Assembly (NCBI GenBank): GCA_013115135.1
Contig: JABANP010000210.1
Coordinates: 21,678 to 85,677 of the forward strand
Origin: Perkinsus olseni
Taxonomy: Eukaryota > Perkinsozoa > Perkinsida > Perkinsidae
Direction of reading: 5' to 3'
DNA: 64,000 bases
The notes beneath the pieces are model-generated. The model was not told the DNA's origin, did not search any database, and saw only the letters and a program-made list of their open reading frames with translations. This document shows positions 36,116 to 47,931 of this stretch, piece by piece. Both the position numbers and the translations under genes were made by a program. The number at the start of each line of letters is the position of its first letter. The first letter of the stretch is position 1.

Positions 36116-39100
36116 TCACGTCTGGATTCTGTTGCCCGCTGAGCCTCCGCGGTTCGGTACACATTGGGCAGATTTGGTGCTCGGTGCTTCATAGTCAGCA
36201 AGGACGACCCCCAAACCTAGCACGAAAGAACTGGTCGTGCAGCGGGGGCCAGGGAGGGAAGGGCCTACCACTGAGGCCAGCCAATGGGAGCTCTCTCGGG
36301 GCAGTATGGTCAACATCTCCTTCAAGAAGGCCTCGAGGATCTCCGACGACTGCAGCGAATGGCTACTTAGGTTGAAGTAGCAGACCTCTCCATGCGTCGA
36401 AGCTGAGAACATGACCATCATCATCAGCGGAGCGTTGCAGTCGAGGAACCCACCAGCGTTTTGCAACGGCATCAGCTTGATCGTCACGCCAGAGGGAAGG
36501 GAGTATGTGTCAATCACAGACAGGACGAGGGGGTACCTGAGGGGTCATGGAGGCCCTCAGTCGAGAGATGGGAAACTCACAAAGGGAACTGGTTGAAGAA
36601 CATTATGATCGTCCAGAGCACCAGTTGAAATAACAGCACCTGAATGGTAGTCCAGCTGAGCTCAGAGGGAGTTGTTGAACTGCCACTCACGGCTAGCCAG
36701 AGAAGCATGAAGCAGACGTAGAAGACGAAGACAGTCGGCAGCAGGAAGACGAACAGAGCAAGGAAGACCGCTCCCAGGAGGAGTTGTTCCAAGTCAAACG
36801 GATGAGCATCCACGCGCTCGCGGAGGATGTTGTACTTCTTCCCTGAGGGGAGGAGGAGTGGCCGAAGAGAGCTGACGATGGAGGGCAGCACCTCGGAAAA
36901 GAAGGAAGAGGGTGTACAGGTTGGAGGTGTTGGTGTTCCAAAGGCGAGTCACTCCGACATAGACGAAAAATATGTGGAAAAAGACCACCGATAGCAGGTC
37001 TATGATAAACGCCAACTGAAGAAACAAAGATACTCGCGAGGCAGATGAGGTGGGGCACCGACCAGAACGGAGGCACCGCAGGCTCCCAGGCAGGCCAGCA
37101 CCAACGGTACCACAACTTCAAAGTTGTAGCCGGCCCCAGCAGCAGCAGCAGCAGGCTCCGAGGCTCCGTCGAGTTGGTAGTCCTGAATCGAACCGTCAGA
37201 GAATTGACAAGAGTTTGTGGCCCTACGAGGCCTCCGCCGTCTTGATAGGCAAAACAATACTTGATAAGGAGATTCCAGTAGTTCACCACAGTGAGGGAGA
37301 TGGTACCTGAGAGGAAGGCAGATGGCGTACGAAGTGGTGAAGTTACGGTATCTTGGTGCAACACAGTTGTTGCATCTATGATTGCCCGGAATTTCGTGGC
37401 GCGCGGTCGGGGGCTGCCTACCAACGAACTTGGCGAGGTTCTTATTCATCTGGAAACCCAGCAGGGCTGCCCATGAGCCACTCCACTATGGACTGCAAGA
37501 CATGCTCATTAAGGTAAAAGTAGGCCCGCCGCAATGGGAGGAGAAAGTAGGAGGGCGTCGACTGGATGAAGGCCGCCAGGGTCTAACACGACAGGCAAGC
37601 GAGCGTTTAACAAGCTGATTCTGAAACTCGGAATTGATTTTTGGACCGCCATCTCAGAATCGATTCGGAATCTCAGAATTAGTCTACGGAAGAGAACATC
37701 CGACTCACCAGTCCGACTGCTATGTCCAGTCCTATTATGGATGCTGCATGGAAGAGACGAAGGCCCTGTACTGAACCACCTGAGGGCGGCAGTGAGGGGG
37801 TTGGAGGCGCAGCATCAGGTCACCATTTTGATCCGATAGGGGACTCTCTCGCCACTCCCGCCATAAGGCCGGCAGCTGCAACCCTTGCCTCAGTCGATAG
37901 GTTAACTGCGTGTAGAAGCAGGAGTAGTTGTACCATCTGAAATACCGGTACGGTGGAAAGCAAGGCAGCTCGGTCGGAGTGAAGGGGCGAACTCAACCGC
38001 AGACCAGCGAGGCGATTGTTCTCATTCCTCCAGCGAGATCCTCAGAGTGGACGTAGGCCTACCGATGCCTCGACTTCGTTGGCTGCTTGCGTGGCCCACT
38101 ACGGCTCTGACCGTCTCTTGTGAGCTCGTCGCCGCCCAGGAAAAGACAGCTGGTTAGGGAGAAGGCAAGGCACCAGCATCCGCACAGCCGGGCCGGGAAG
38201 GACAGACGAAGAGGCGTCTCGTTGTCTCTTCCCTCGGGGTTCATCGACCCCCGATTGATGCGCTCGATAGCACTGCTAAGCTGCGTGACCGGAGTGTACT
38301 CAGGGATCGGGGACAAGGCGTGGCCTGAGGAACTCTTCTTAGGCGATCCGAAAGAGAAAGGGATACTCACGGATTCTGGAAGTCCGTCCCGAACCGCTTG
38401 TCCCAGTAGTCCATTCGGGTGCCCTCCTGACCACTGGCTGCATATCATCATCATCAGCATCAACGTTGTAGAGCCATCGGAACAGGTCCAGTCGGCGTGT
38501 CGAGTAGGTGTATCCGAGAGCGGGTGGTGAGTAGACCAGGATGTGGATCGAGCTGCGGTGCTCACAGGCTGATGAGCCTGACGATGATGATACTATCACA
38601 CTCAGCAAGAACATAGGAAAATAAGGCCGCTATGCCACTAGGGCGGCGTGAGAACGACGGTCGAAGTATCAGACGATAGTAGTGATGCAGTAGTGCAGTC
38701 AGCAACGGAAAGAGGATAAAATATGGGAAAAGAAGTCCATCATGCCACGTGGCGTGAGAACGGTGGAGATACCATATTATGGCAGTAATTTAGTCTGCAA
38801 TGAACTAAGTGCGTAAACGCCCACTCAGCCGCCTTTCGGAGCAGCGACAGAGAGCTAAGTGCTGCGGTTGTTGCTGCTGCCGTGGCATGGCGGCCTCATT
38901 GTCATCCTACGGGAGAGCTTACCCGTGAGGACCCGAGGCAGGGCCACACCCTCGCAGATTCCCAGCATCAACAGAGGCGGGCTCTTCTTCTCCTTCTGGG
39001 GCTTCACTCGCTTCCTCCTCTTCGTCGGGCCTCCATCGACCCAGCAAATCCAAGGTTGAAGGTGGCGGTCCACAAGTTCGCTCCTGAACCTGACGAGGGC

Positions 39101-39264
39101 CTGCCAGGCCTGAGGCCAGGGGAAGGGCTTACCTTGCAGATGTAGATGGTATCAGCGTCTATCCGCTCGCCACACAAGTAGCCGGGCAGGGCCAGCAGGT
39201 AGGAGCTCGGGAAGTACACTTGAAGGGCCTCATTGTGGAGCTCAGAGGGCGGGGCCGAGGTCAT
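36116..39264 (-). CDS. PIG-Q / GPI1, GPI-GlcNAc transferase subunit
   Basis: Subunit of the ER complex that moves GlcNAc from UDP-GlcNAc to phosphatidylinositol, the first step of GPI-anchor synthesis. The ATG at 39264 starts ELHNEALQVYFPSSYLLALP and GYLCGERIDADTIYIC. The most diagnostic part is SNLYTLFLLFRG joined by a 49-bp intron to KKYNILRERVDAHPFDLEQL and then LLPTVFVFYVCF. Before it, LACLGACGASVL is joined by a 47-bp intron to LAFIIDLLSVVFFHIFFVYV. After it, FFNQFPL is joined to YPLVLSVIDTYSLPSGV. All joins are GT-AG and keep frame. The N-terminal half contains several less certain exons (for example YSTRRLDLFRWLYNVDADD near 38.5 kb). It is multi-pass, as the family is. No disablement was seen. 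Confidence 0.8.
37615..37695. repeat. Copy of a dispersed short repeat
   Basis: TTCTGAAACTCGGAATTGAT and CAGAATCGATTCGGAATCTC match the words seen at 25.36, 32.6 and 33.1 kb. The copy lies in an intron of the PIG-Q gene. Confidence 0.45.
38615..38815. repeat. Two diverged tandem copies of about 95 bp
   Basis: GGAAAATAAGGCCGCTATGC ... GCGTGAGAACGACGG is followed by GGGAAAAGAAGTCCATCATG ... GCGTGAGAACGGTGG, each ending in a GCAGT(A/C)-rich part. The pair sits in an intron of the PIG-Q gene. Confidence 0.5.
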
Positions 39265-39604
39265 ATGGGGGATGGACGACCCGGCCGAGAGGGGCTGCTA
39301 GTATTACCCTCCAAACTAAGAGCGATGAGGTCGCACCACAATGCTCGCCTTACCGAGAATGTAATCTGAGTGAGAGGAGCCCCGACCCCGAGAAGTGGCC
39401 ACGCGGAGAACAGGGGTTCTACGGGGATCTCGCCCTTGGTCCATGCGCCGGCTATGACAGTTACCCTGCCGTACTGAGTGTTCCCCGCTGGGAGATTGTC
39501 CTTTCCGTCGAAACGAGATTGGGAAGATTCCTAAAGCCTGTCGCCTTGCCAGAATGATAGGCCGCCCTTCCCTACAAACCCAAGGCTTCGTTCGTCACTG
39601 AATT

Positions 39605-40638
39605 TCACTGAGTATCGGTCAATGAGCCCTGAGAGGGTTGAAGCAGGCATCGCCGCACTGTCTTCATCATGTAGGGTACGATAAAGAGAGTTCCTCCAAG
39701 GGCCACAGTACGAGGCACCACGCCCGTCCACAGCCCATGCGGTGATGTCCTCCTGATGTCTGCTATGGCAGCCTGGATGGTGATATCCTTAGCTTGCTGT
39801 CGAGCCGCGACGACACTTTGTGGATGAGACAGCGGCCCCGCCACAAATGCAGCCAAGTACGCTGACAGCACCTATCAGCGGGAAATTAAGGACAGCCGTC
39901 AGCTCGGGCATGCAGGTTCCTTCCGACGCGGGCGGCCCGATGCAGCGTAGCTCAGGTCGCATCCAGTCAGTCGTAGTCCCTCAGATTTTGACCGACTACC
40001 GCACTACCTCGACTCCGAGATGGCCGGCGCCTCCGTTCAGACGCTCCTCCAACCGTTCCGTTATCCAATCCCGAAGGAAGAACAGACAGCCAGAACACGG
40101 CACTTCTCGGCACATCGTCATGACCATCCCCTTCGGTAGTAGTAGCGGCCGCAGCGACATCAGTCTGATCACGCCCAGTGGAGTCGTCTTCCAGACGTGA
40201 GCCTTGGTGATACATCCCTCGATCTGGGAGGCCACGCAGAGGCCACCAACGGCTCCCTATGCGAAAAGTGTCAACTCAACCACCGACGCCTGGTCCTCAC
40301 CCGCCAAGCAAGCGGCCAGCGGTCCCTTCCCTAGGAAGGCTGTGAGCCGTTCCTGTAGAATCCAGGTTGGTGCGGTACTGCAAAGGAGAGCACCTACGTC
40401 ATAATTTCTGACCACGATCGAGCGCCCCTTCGGGCTACCTCCGCCACAGTACAGTCCAAAACCGGATGCCAAACCCTTCCCTTGTGGTACCGCACTGAGG
40501 CCGGCTCCCAAACGTTTCGCTACTACCTAGCATCAACCTAAGATACTCCTCCGAGGATCAGCTTACCCAAGGGGGGTAGTTGAGGACTATGTCCATCCCG
40601 GCGCCACAAGCCACTCCTACAGCCTCGGTAGTGCTCAT
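39605..40638 (-). CDS. Mitochondrial carrier family protein
   Basis: The ATG at 40638 opens MSTTEAVGVACGAGMDIVLN; a 40-bp intron joins YPPW to VVAKRLGAGLSAVPQGKG. The middle repeat has VWKTTPLGVIRLM and then the even-helix motif MCREVPCSGCLFFLRDW. The third repeat has PLSHPQSVVAARQQAKDI, LWTGVVPRTVALGGTLFIVP and YMMKTVRR. The three-repeat plan and the length (about 1 kb with few introns) fit the SLC25 family, which moves metabolites across the inner mitochondrial membrane. The usual P-x-[DE]-x-x-[KR] signature is not canonical in the repeats seen (YPPWVVAKR; HPQSVVAARQ), so this is an atypical member and the substrate cannot be guessed. The linker from 40.25 to 40.4 kb is the least certain part. 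Confidence 0.7.
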
Positions 40639-42579
40639 AGAAGTGAGCGCAGCAGCACCATGACGGTAGAACTAACACCTGCAAACTGACGACAGCGGTT
40701 CAACACCACCGCACGGGAGGCGGGGTAGTCCGCAGGCAAGCCCTTCATTGGAAGACCACGATGTCTCGACGGTACGCTGGTTATGATTCGCGAGGTCATC
40801 GGGACTTACGGAGGACTCACGTTACTAGCAACACAACCACCCAGGGACAACGGCGGGAAACGGGTACTTGTTGCATCAGAGAGGAAGCGATAATGACCCA
40901 CACAGTTGAGCACACCACTGATTCGCGTCAATCACCCAACATGCTGTCTGGGCTGAGAGGTCGAGCATCCCTCCATGTACTCTCACGGAGGGCTCACCAT
41001 CATACAACAGCCATACGGTAACCGACCTTAGATCATCACCTGCCGCTAGCTGAGCGCTAACCATGAGTAACGGAAGAGCTCAGGTTGATGAGCACAACTT
41101 CGTGTGAAGAGGGTTTCGAAACCCTGTTAACACTTTTGGGTAAGAAGAGGTCAGTGCCGCGTGAGAGTTTCGCGTCCAAATTTTTTTAACTGTGGCCGGC
41201 ACGAGCGGGCCCTGCGTAAATCGAGAGTCGTCTGAGCCAGCCTCCTCCGGTCCTCACTTTCGTCACGCGCCACGTAACTCCACCAGGTTCGGTATGCCGA
41301 TTGTGGAGGATGCTGGCCACGGCTCCAAGAAATCATGATCCGCAGGTGGCACTGACTACACCGGACTCGCGAGAGCCCACGGGGGTTCAAAACACCCTTC
41401 GACTCTGCGTGGCCCCGCTGTGAGAGTACAGCTACTATGACCACACCACCCTAGATCAGCACTGAAGCTCCTGTTTTCTCCCGAACCACCAGCAGTGCGA
41501 AACTAGGGCATGAAAATTCTACCCGCGGTATGAATAATCTATACTATAATAACACGACTGTCATCGTTTGAGTTATCCGGTCTAAAAAAAACCCCGTTTA
41601 AAATTTCTCGACTCTGTTTTCGCACATGACGACTAGCGGATAAAACACGATCAGCACTACGCTTTTAAGCTCATGCCAAAACAATTCCTCGACGAGATCC
41701 TCGATGACTTTTTCACAGCGCTGGCTCCCCCATTACGCGTTTTCATACAGTGTGGTGATGCCGCGCGAGGAAAAAGAGTTTCGGCGTAATACTGCTGCGA
41801 GGAGGGTGAGGGCGTCCCTGAAGAAGTGTTCCGAACAACAACCTGACTCCACACTGCTAATGAAGAAAGGACTGACCAGTCGGCACAGCAAGACCCTATG
41901 TATCGTCATTATCACCCCTATCGTAGAACCCCAGGCGATGAGGGGCGACACGGAGCAGGCGTATCGCCTGAGTAAAGCCAGGTCGCTATCGGCGACAGCC
42001 TGCCGCACAGAGGGGGATACTCGGGGAACGCCCGGCTAACTTCACTCTTGCTCCTTTGTCAATCCGTGAGCGAGAAAAGAGGGTTTGAGAAGCTCTAGCA
42101 TGGGGAACTCAACTCGTAGGCGCAGAATTCGTACGTTGAGGAACTACAAGAGTCCCCAAGAGTGCAAGATAGACGGATGAGCCTTGCACGTATTTTTCAT
42201 CTTGATTGGCACCATAGTAGCTGTACCCCCATCATTGAATAGCCCATGCCCTTTGACCCCCTGTCTGGGCTCTCTGTCATCGGCATAGCCAAGGCAGGGC
42301 TACTCCCGCTGAAGCTAGCCTGTGCAGGAGGTGGGCGGCATCCTTACTCTCCATCCACTGCTGAGACCTCCAGTAAGGTGCTTCCAGTGGTACCCATGCA
42401 GTTCCCCTAGTGGGAGCTGCTACCCACCTTCTCGAGCCCTCTAGCCTAGCTGTCAAGGCGTCGGCTGTTATGGGTACGTCGTAGGCTCTCCCGTCGCTAA
42501 GCGAGCGAACGTACTTCAGGTAGCAAGGCAGGAGCAGCTACTGCCGCTGTGGCTCCTCAAGGCCAGTCGGTCATTGACT
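40639..42579. other. No gene assigned; one possible minus-strand exon
   Basis: Minus frames at 41657-42008 have some coding character: a hydrophobic piece ACSVSPLIAWGSTIGVIMTI and a helical piece CEKVIEDLVEELFWHEL. They may be an exon of a membrane protein, but no family is recognised. The rest shows no convincing gene. Confidence 0.25.
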
Positions 42580-42584
42580 CGGGA

Positions 42585-42775
42585 CACGACCATGAATTCT
42601 GGTGGCAAGCCACCCACGAGGTCCCATAGGATGCTGTTCGACTAGCGGCTTCCCACCATTCCTTTGTGCGTTCAGGGCAAAGGCCTCACCCCAGAGCAGT
42701 GGCAGCACCCTGAAGCGATGGGTATCACCGCAGAAGATGGTGAGACCATCGCCGGGACGACAGAGGCGTTTTACT
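42585..42775. repeat. About 190-bp segment also present at 52125-52310
   Basis: CCCCAGAGCAGTGGCAGCAC followed by CCTGAAGCGATGGGTATCAC and ACCATCGCCGGGACGACAGA are shared almost exactly with 52.2 kb, 9.5 kb away. At 52.2 kb a plus frame is open through the segment; here a TAG interrupts it. The origin is unknown, and it may be a piece of the duplicated protease/array region. Confidence 0.7.
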
Positions 42776-42789
42776 GTTTTTGAATCAGT

Positions 42790-44930
42790 ACCGGTTAGCG
42801 CCGTGCCGAATCCTTACGCCATGACGACTAAGCCGACGGGAAGCTTGTGGGGGCCTTGGCACTCGAGCAGCCCCCCGACGGGACAGCATGGCCTTAATGC
42901 TAATACCGACATGAAGCACCTCATGCAGCAAGCCAATGAGGTTGACTCTGGCTCCTCACAAGTCTAAAGATACGCCTCTCAGTTGAAAGCTGACCTGATG
43001 AAGCACCCCGCCCTAGCCAACCCTATGAAGATGTACCAAGATATGGCCGCTGAACTGAAGGCCCATGTAGCGCCTACCATCCCGCCTCCCTGCCCCCAGT
43101 CGCTGCTTGTAGTACCCCGAATTTGGCACCTTCATCACCAAGGAGAGCTCCTTCCTCAACTCACCAGGTGGGCATTATCGCAATCTGGCGAAGGCAGCGG
43201 GCCTTTTGTCTTGACAGCCGCCTCGCTGTTCCTCACTTACAACGGTGGGGCCCCAACGGACTTCATCGGCACGGTTCCGGCTGATGGTGGTGGGAGTATC
43301 TCCTCTGTGCTGCGCAGTAGGATGAGTACTGCTGGTTCCTCCAAGACGATGGTGCTCCTGTAGATACCGCTGGCGCGTTAAGTGGCTTCTGCCGCGACTA
43401 CGCTCGGTCATGGATGGCCATGCCAATAGTGGTGACCGAGATCATAGTGTGATGATCATTCATCAACAATCACTTGGTCATCATCATCATCGTCAACCCT
43501 TAATGACTACATCACAGCGGCTCAGGATTTCTATCCACCGTTGTTGTCGTGTTGAAGTCTGCATACCACTCCTTCCACAATTCTCGTGCCCGGGTCCATC
43601 CTGTTTCTTTCCGGTTCAGTCATCGGCCTGTGAGTTAGAGCCTATCAGACTCGATAATGCCCGTGGAGCCCGTGACCGGCTCTGCCCTAGCTGTCAAGGC
43701 GATGTGCATGCTGCCCCTCAAGGCAGCGGCCGTCGGTGCTGGATGTAGCCGCGCTACTACCATCAGCCAAGGATTCGCCTCTCATGTTCAGCCCACACAG
43801 CCGCTGCTGCTGTCGTTGCTGCTGCGCCCAGTCCGGAGATCACAAGCTTCGGTGCTACAGGCCCTCCTGAGATAACCATCACCCAGCCTACGGTCACAGT
43901 GGACCCTACAGGACCACCGATGCGTAACCAACACGGCTAGTGACAGGCTACACGCCAGCCTCCTTCAGCCATTATCGACATACCAGCCCCGCCGGAGCTC
44001 ACCATCCCTCCTGAGGTCCTCGCCAATGTTGAGAATATCGCCAACGCCATCAGGGTGGGTCTCATGCCACAGTGCTTCGCCGTCGCTGAATACTGCTGCG
44101 CAGCTCCCCGAGCCTACCGCTTTCACAGCAACACCGGGGACCTACCGTGAATTCCCGGGGCCCTTCGACGTTCGTGGTAAGTTAGATCGCAGTTGACGGG
44201 TGTCGACTTCGTGCCTTTCAGCCGTGCATCAGACACCTCAAGTAGGAGAGAGGGAAGCAAGGACCTATCTGACTTGGGCATGCAAGACCTTGTGGACAGG
44301 GCCAACGCGGTACCTCACGCCCTATCGCCCGTTGCTAGCCACCGGTCATGGTCTCCTTAGCTGAATAACAAGCACCTCTTTGAGCACCCCACGATGGGCC
44401 TGCCCTCACAGCTTTACCAAGATGCCTACAACGAACTAGTCCGCAGGGTACGCTGGGTTGTCCTCCTCCACCGAGCGGACTGCTGATGGTGTGCAGATGG
44501 ACGCCTTCAGAGGCTACGATGTCTCCCCACAGATCGGGGCCGCGATCATGGAGAACATCGTCCATCCACCGGAGCTCACCCGTAAGCAGACCCGCCGCCA
44601 TCAGTGTTTTCATTTCAGTCTGCATCAGCGGTGGTGCCCTCTGCTATCGGTGGAATGCTGGCCCCAGTCTTCGAGGCCATCCGCGCCACTTGCGGTGACT
44701 GCTGCCGTCGGTCTGTACCTCAGAGGAGCTCATCCTCAAGCAGCTTCCTCGACGTTGAAGGTGTGGAAGATCCGGCATGGCCTCAGCGGTGATGGTATTC
44801 CATTTAGATAGAAGTCCCCTGAGGAGAGTTCTGATGGATACGTACACGGCCTACGCCGATGCCTGGATCGGCATGTCTTCGGCTTTGCACGAGATTATGG
44901 CCTAATTGCCTCCTGTTTACATCACCAATA
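42790..44930 (+). pseudogene. Decayed repeat-containing protein region
   Basis: Two clearly related 28-residue segments occur 1.38 kb apart: LMKHPALANPMKMYQDMAAE (about 43.0 kb) and LFEHPTMGLPSQLYQDAYNE (about 44.37 kb). Between and after them are proline-rich plus-strand readings (PPEITITQPTVTVDPTGPP; PAPPELTIPPEVLANVENIA; YTAYADAWIGMSSALHEIMA) broken by stops and frame changes. Similar LAVKA-coding words recur at 42.45 and 43.69 kb. It looks like a degenerate copy of a large proline-rich or repetitive protein. No family is recognised, and short introns could explain some of the breaks. Confidence 0.35.
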
Positions 44931-46309
44931 CTCCCTATCAGATTCCTTAATGTGATTTCATTTTCGCCGGTCTGCATCGTGTTTCGAGTAGCTGTGTGAG
45001 AGTGATCTCATCATCGTCAAGACCAGCTGAGGGACTCGAGCGCTGAGGTGCCGCCTCGTGGAGAGAGTGCGAGTAGCGTGGCTTCTTATGTAGTCAAGAA
45101 AGCTGTGCCTGAAGGGTTCAGTCAACTAAGCACTTCCGCGATGACGGATACAGTTGCCTGGATACTCCAGTCCACTTTCAACCCAAGACTACACTTCTCA
45201 CTTGAATCACGCTCAAGTTGCAGTGGGTGCTTATTGGCTTATTTATGTATTTGTTGGGATATTTACAACTTACGGTGGGTCTAGAGGATTGAAAGTTTTG
45301 GCAAGGAGCTTTGAGGAATGCAGGCCGCGATAGGGCCGTGACAAGGAGGCGCGAGAGGGCCATCGCTAGGGCTTTAAAGGTGTGTGCAGAAGTTTCCCGC
45401 AGCATGCAAGATTGCCAGTTCACTGACCACTTGCGCTAGTGTGCTTATGTGGGAGTATAGGTAGGGATTGCTCTAAGTAGGTATGGATGGCGACTTGGAA
45501 CCGAACCGATGGCACTGCAGTCGACCTGCAATGATGGCAAATACATCTCGGAATGCACGCGCGTGAGCACTCAGTGGTCACAACTAGAAATTTACGTTCG
45601 GCAATTAACAAAACCAGTTTTCTAGATGAGATCTGATGAGACCTGCTCTGTGGAATTCATAACGTTCGAAAGTTCTAAAGACCTTTAATTCACTGAGCCC
45701 AATTGCGTTGCCATATTCACTTGAAATTTGAAGTTCAAATGCTCAAGACCAGCCGAGGACAATCTCTTCTGACTCAGAGACTGACTCTGACTCTCTTCAG
45801 GACTGTATATGGCTATCCCCGTCTACGTTTGCAGGGTCAATACGTACGGACCGTCTCGATCGCAACTGACCCGTTAGTGTGCGTACCGGGTTGTCAGTGA
45901 CTCGGATGACACGATCAAGCCTGAATAATTAGATAAATTGCGAATCTCGATGGTACGTAAACGACTTTATCCGAGAAGGTTTACCGAGTGCAGTCCGCCA
46001 CGAAACGAGCCTTCAGCCCTTCAACCCATCGTGCCATTGTCCAGCGCAATGAAATCCCTTCTGACGCCTCGTGCTGAATCGTCTTTCATAATGAAAAAGA
46101 AGAGGGCTCTCTGTCGAGTGTAAAGAGAGCATACAACCAAGGAAGGCTTAACGGCCGTCATGCCTACCGAATACTTAATCGAGGTTCATGAATAAGTTGC
46201 AAGAATTGGATAAGAGTGATGGAGGACACTTCATCTCTTATCATTATCAGGGGGTACAACGGCGATGAAATTACGAGCAGCCGCAAGCCTCGACCCATAC
46301 AAGGTGTTA
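44931..46309. other. No gene seen
   Basis: Short frames only on both strands. No motif, repeat or flank of the downstream array was recognised. Confidence 0.35.
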
Positions 46310-47330
46310 TCATTTCAAATCGGCGAAACCGATGCGGGAGTTCTCCCAGTCGTATAAGAAAAAATGGCCGATGAGTGCGGGCAACGCCAGAATCCACTTG
46401 TCACTGAAAGTGATGGCCAGGATGCGAACGGCTTCGGTTTCCTTATATACATAGCTAGTTGCGGGTATCTCGAGAAGTGGCAACTCACCGCCGAACCCTT
46501 TCATCAGGAAGGTTATTGGTAGTAAGTGTGCAACGTCCGCGCAGGAGACCTTGAGCAGACCAGATTCCTCACTGAGGGTCACATTAGCTTGAAGCCGGTC
46601 AAGAACTAGGTTTGCAATGCTATGAGGCATCACGAGGGCGTTGGTACCGGTGTCAAAGAAGCCAGGCCCAGACACATCTTCTATCCCCGATGAAGGCTTG
46701 GTGACCCGGGTTCGTAACCGCCATATACTCCAGAGGGCCTTCATATTTACTCCTGTCTTCACCGCCAAGTATCAGCTCGCCCTTTGGGTCCTCGCCGCCG
46801 CTGAGGTACACCGAGAAAATACACTGCTGTTAATAAGGCGCTTATCCTCGGGTTGTGCTCTCAGTTGCTCGATCAGCGGGACTTACCGGTTGAACGGACT
46901 GGGGCCCTGTGGCGCCAGGCCTAGAGAGGCGTAGGGAGCCCCCTTGGATTCATTGACCAATCCGAAAACGATGCCATTAGCGAACACTTCACCATACGGA
47001 GGGGCGCCGAAGATCTCCCCGCGGCTGTAGAAAAACACCAACCTCAACTTTGTCGAGGATTTTGACGTCAGCCAGGGGTCCCGGAGTGCATTGTGGCGGT
47101 CGATATTTATAACACTTGAAGAGGAGCTCCTCGCAACGACCCGAGAAAATATCTTCCATCCACTATTTCATTATGAAGAACGTGTTCGGACTCTGCGTGT
47201 GCACCAAAGGATACACGTTGTCTTCGTCGACCTCCAGGTGAGCCACGAGTTGTTTCAAGGTCGCGCTAGAACTCATTCGTCGCGGGAAAATGGGGATTCT
47301 CACGAGCTTGTCGCTGCATGAACTGATGAT
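46310..47330 (-). pseudogene. Pepsin-like (A1) aspartic protease pseudogene, copy 1
   Basis: The C-terminal lobe is clear: FFDTGTNALVMP carries the second catalytic DTG motif and the frame runs to YDWENSRIGFADLK at 46310. Upstream are GGEDPKGELILGGEDRSKYE (the pepsin flap-distal strand region), LIEQLRAQPEDK and FANGIVFGLVNESKG. Breaks seen: a TAA directly before VPLIEQL, a frame change inside the VFS-YLSGG strand, and a TAG before WMEDIFSGR. The first catalytic DTG is not found. The 5' end stops abruptly near 47330, where sequence switches to the flank of the secreted gene; the signal peptide present in the copy at 51.2 kb is missing. Confidence 0.75.
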
Positions 47331-47339
47331 TCAATGAAC

Positions 47340-47931
47340 CAAATTGATTCAGTGTTGCCTCTCATTCAGGGGGTCTTGGCTGAATAGCTATAGTGAAACG
47401 CAGGAGGAGAATGCTCCACCGTCTCCTTCCCTCGGTAGACAGCGGGACAAGGATCTGTAGTATCACCGCGTACTGATACCTTTTCGATTTCAACTGAAGA
47501 AGTTTAGCTCAACGCGAGCTTCACGAAGTATCACATGTTGCTACTCATTACTCTTCACCCGAAGAATCAGTCTGGGTTTTTATGACATTCTCAATTCAAG
47601 AGAATATGTGCGCGCCGCGGATCACACGGGGTAGACGGCCAGCGTGACGTCGGTTGAGTGATCGACTGTCCTGGCAAATATAATATGAAACAACACCTCA
47701 GTCAGCAGGCAGTCCTGGCTGAATGTTTGGTTGTAAATAAGCCATAAACATCCCAGGGATTTCGCCGTTGCCTTTTCACTCGTTATTGAGCGGGTGGAGT
47801 TGAGAGCGACTGCCCTGAAAATATCCACGGTGCCATGGATCCTGGGCCACGGTGCCACTGTCCCGGTGACACCACTGGGCAGGCGCCACTGAAAAATTCC
47901 CGCCAAGGTGCAACAAGTGATTGTCATTTTC
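47340..47931 (+). repeat. Duplicated 5' flank (partner 52340-53082)
   Basis: Both start with CAGTGTTGCCTCTCATTCAG and run to CCAAGGTGCAACAAGT just before the start codon of a secreted-family gene. Shared internal words include CAACGCGAGCTTCACGAAGT and CAGTCAGCAGGCAGTCCTGG. The copies have diverged by small gaps, mainly near 52740-52860. Confidence 0.8.

Noticed and set aside
36693..37424. 243-codon minus frame across the PIG-Q gene
   Set aside because: It is an out-of-frame shadow: the PIG-Q motifs are in the other frames and the GT-AG joins link those.
45178..45611. Minus-strand frames of 60-80 codons
   Set aside because: No motif, no splice-supported extension and no relation to neighbouring duplications.
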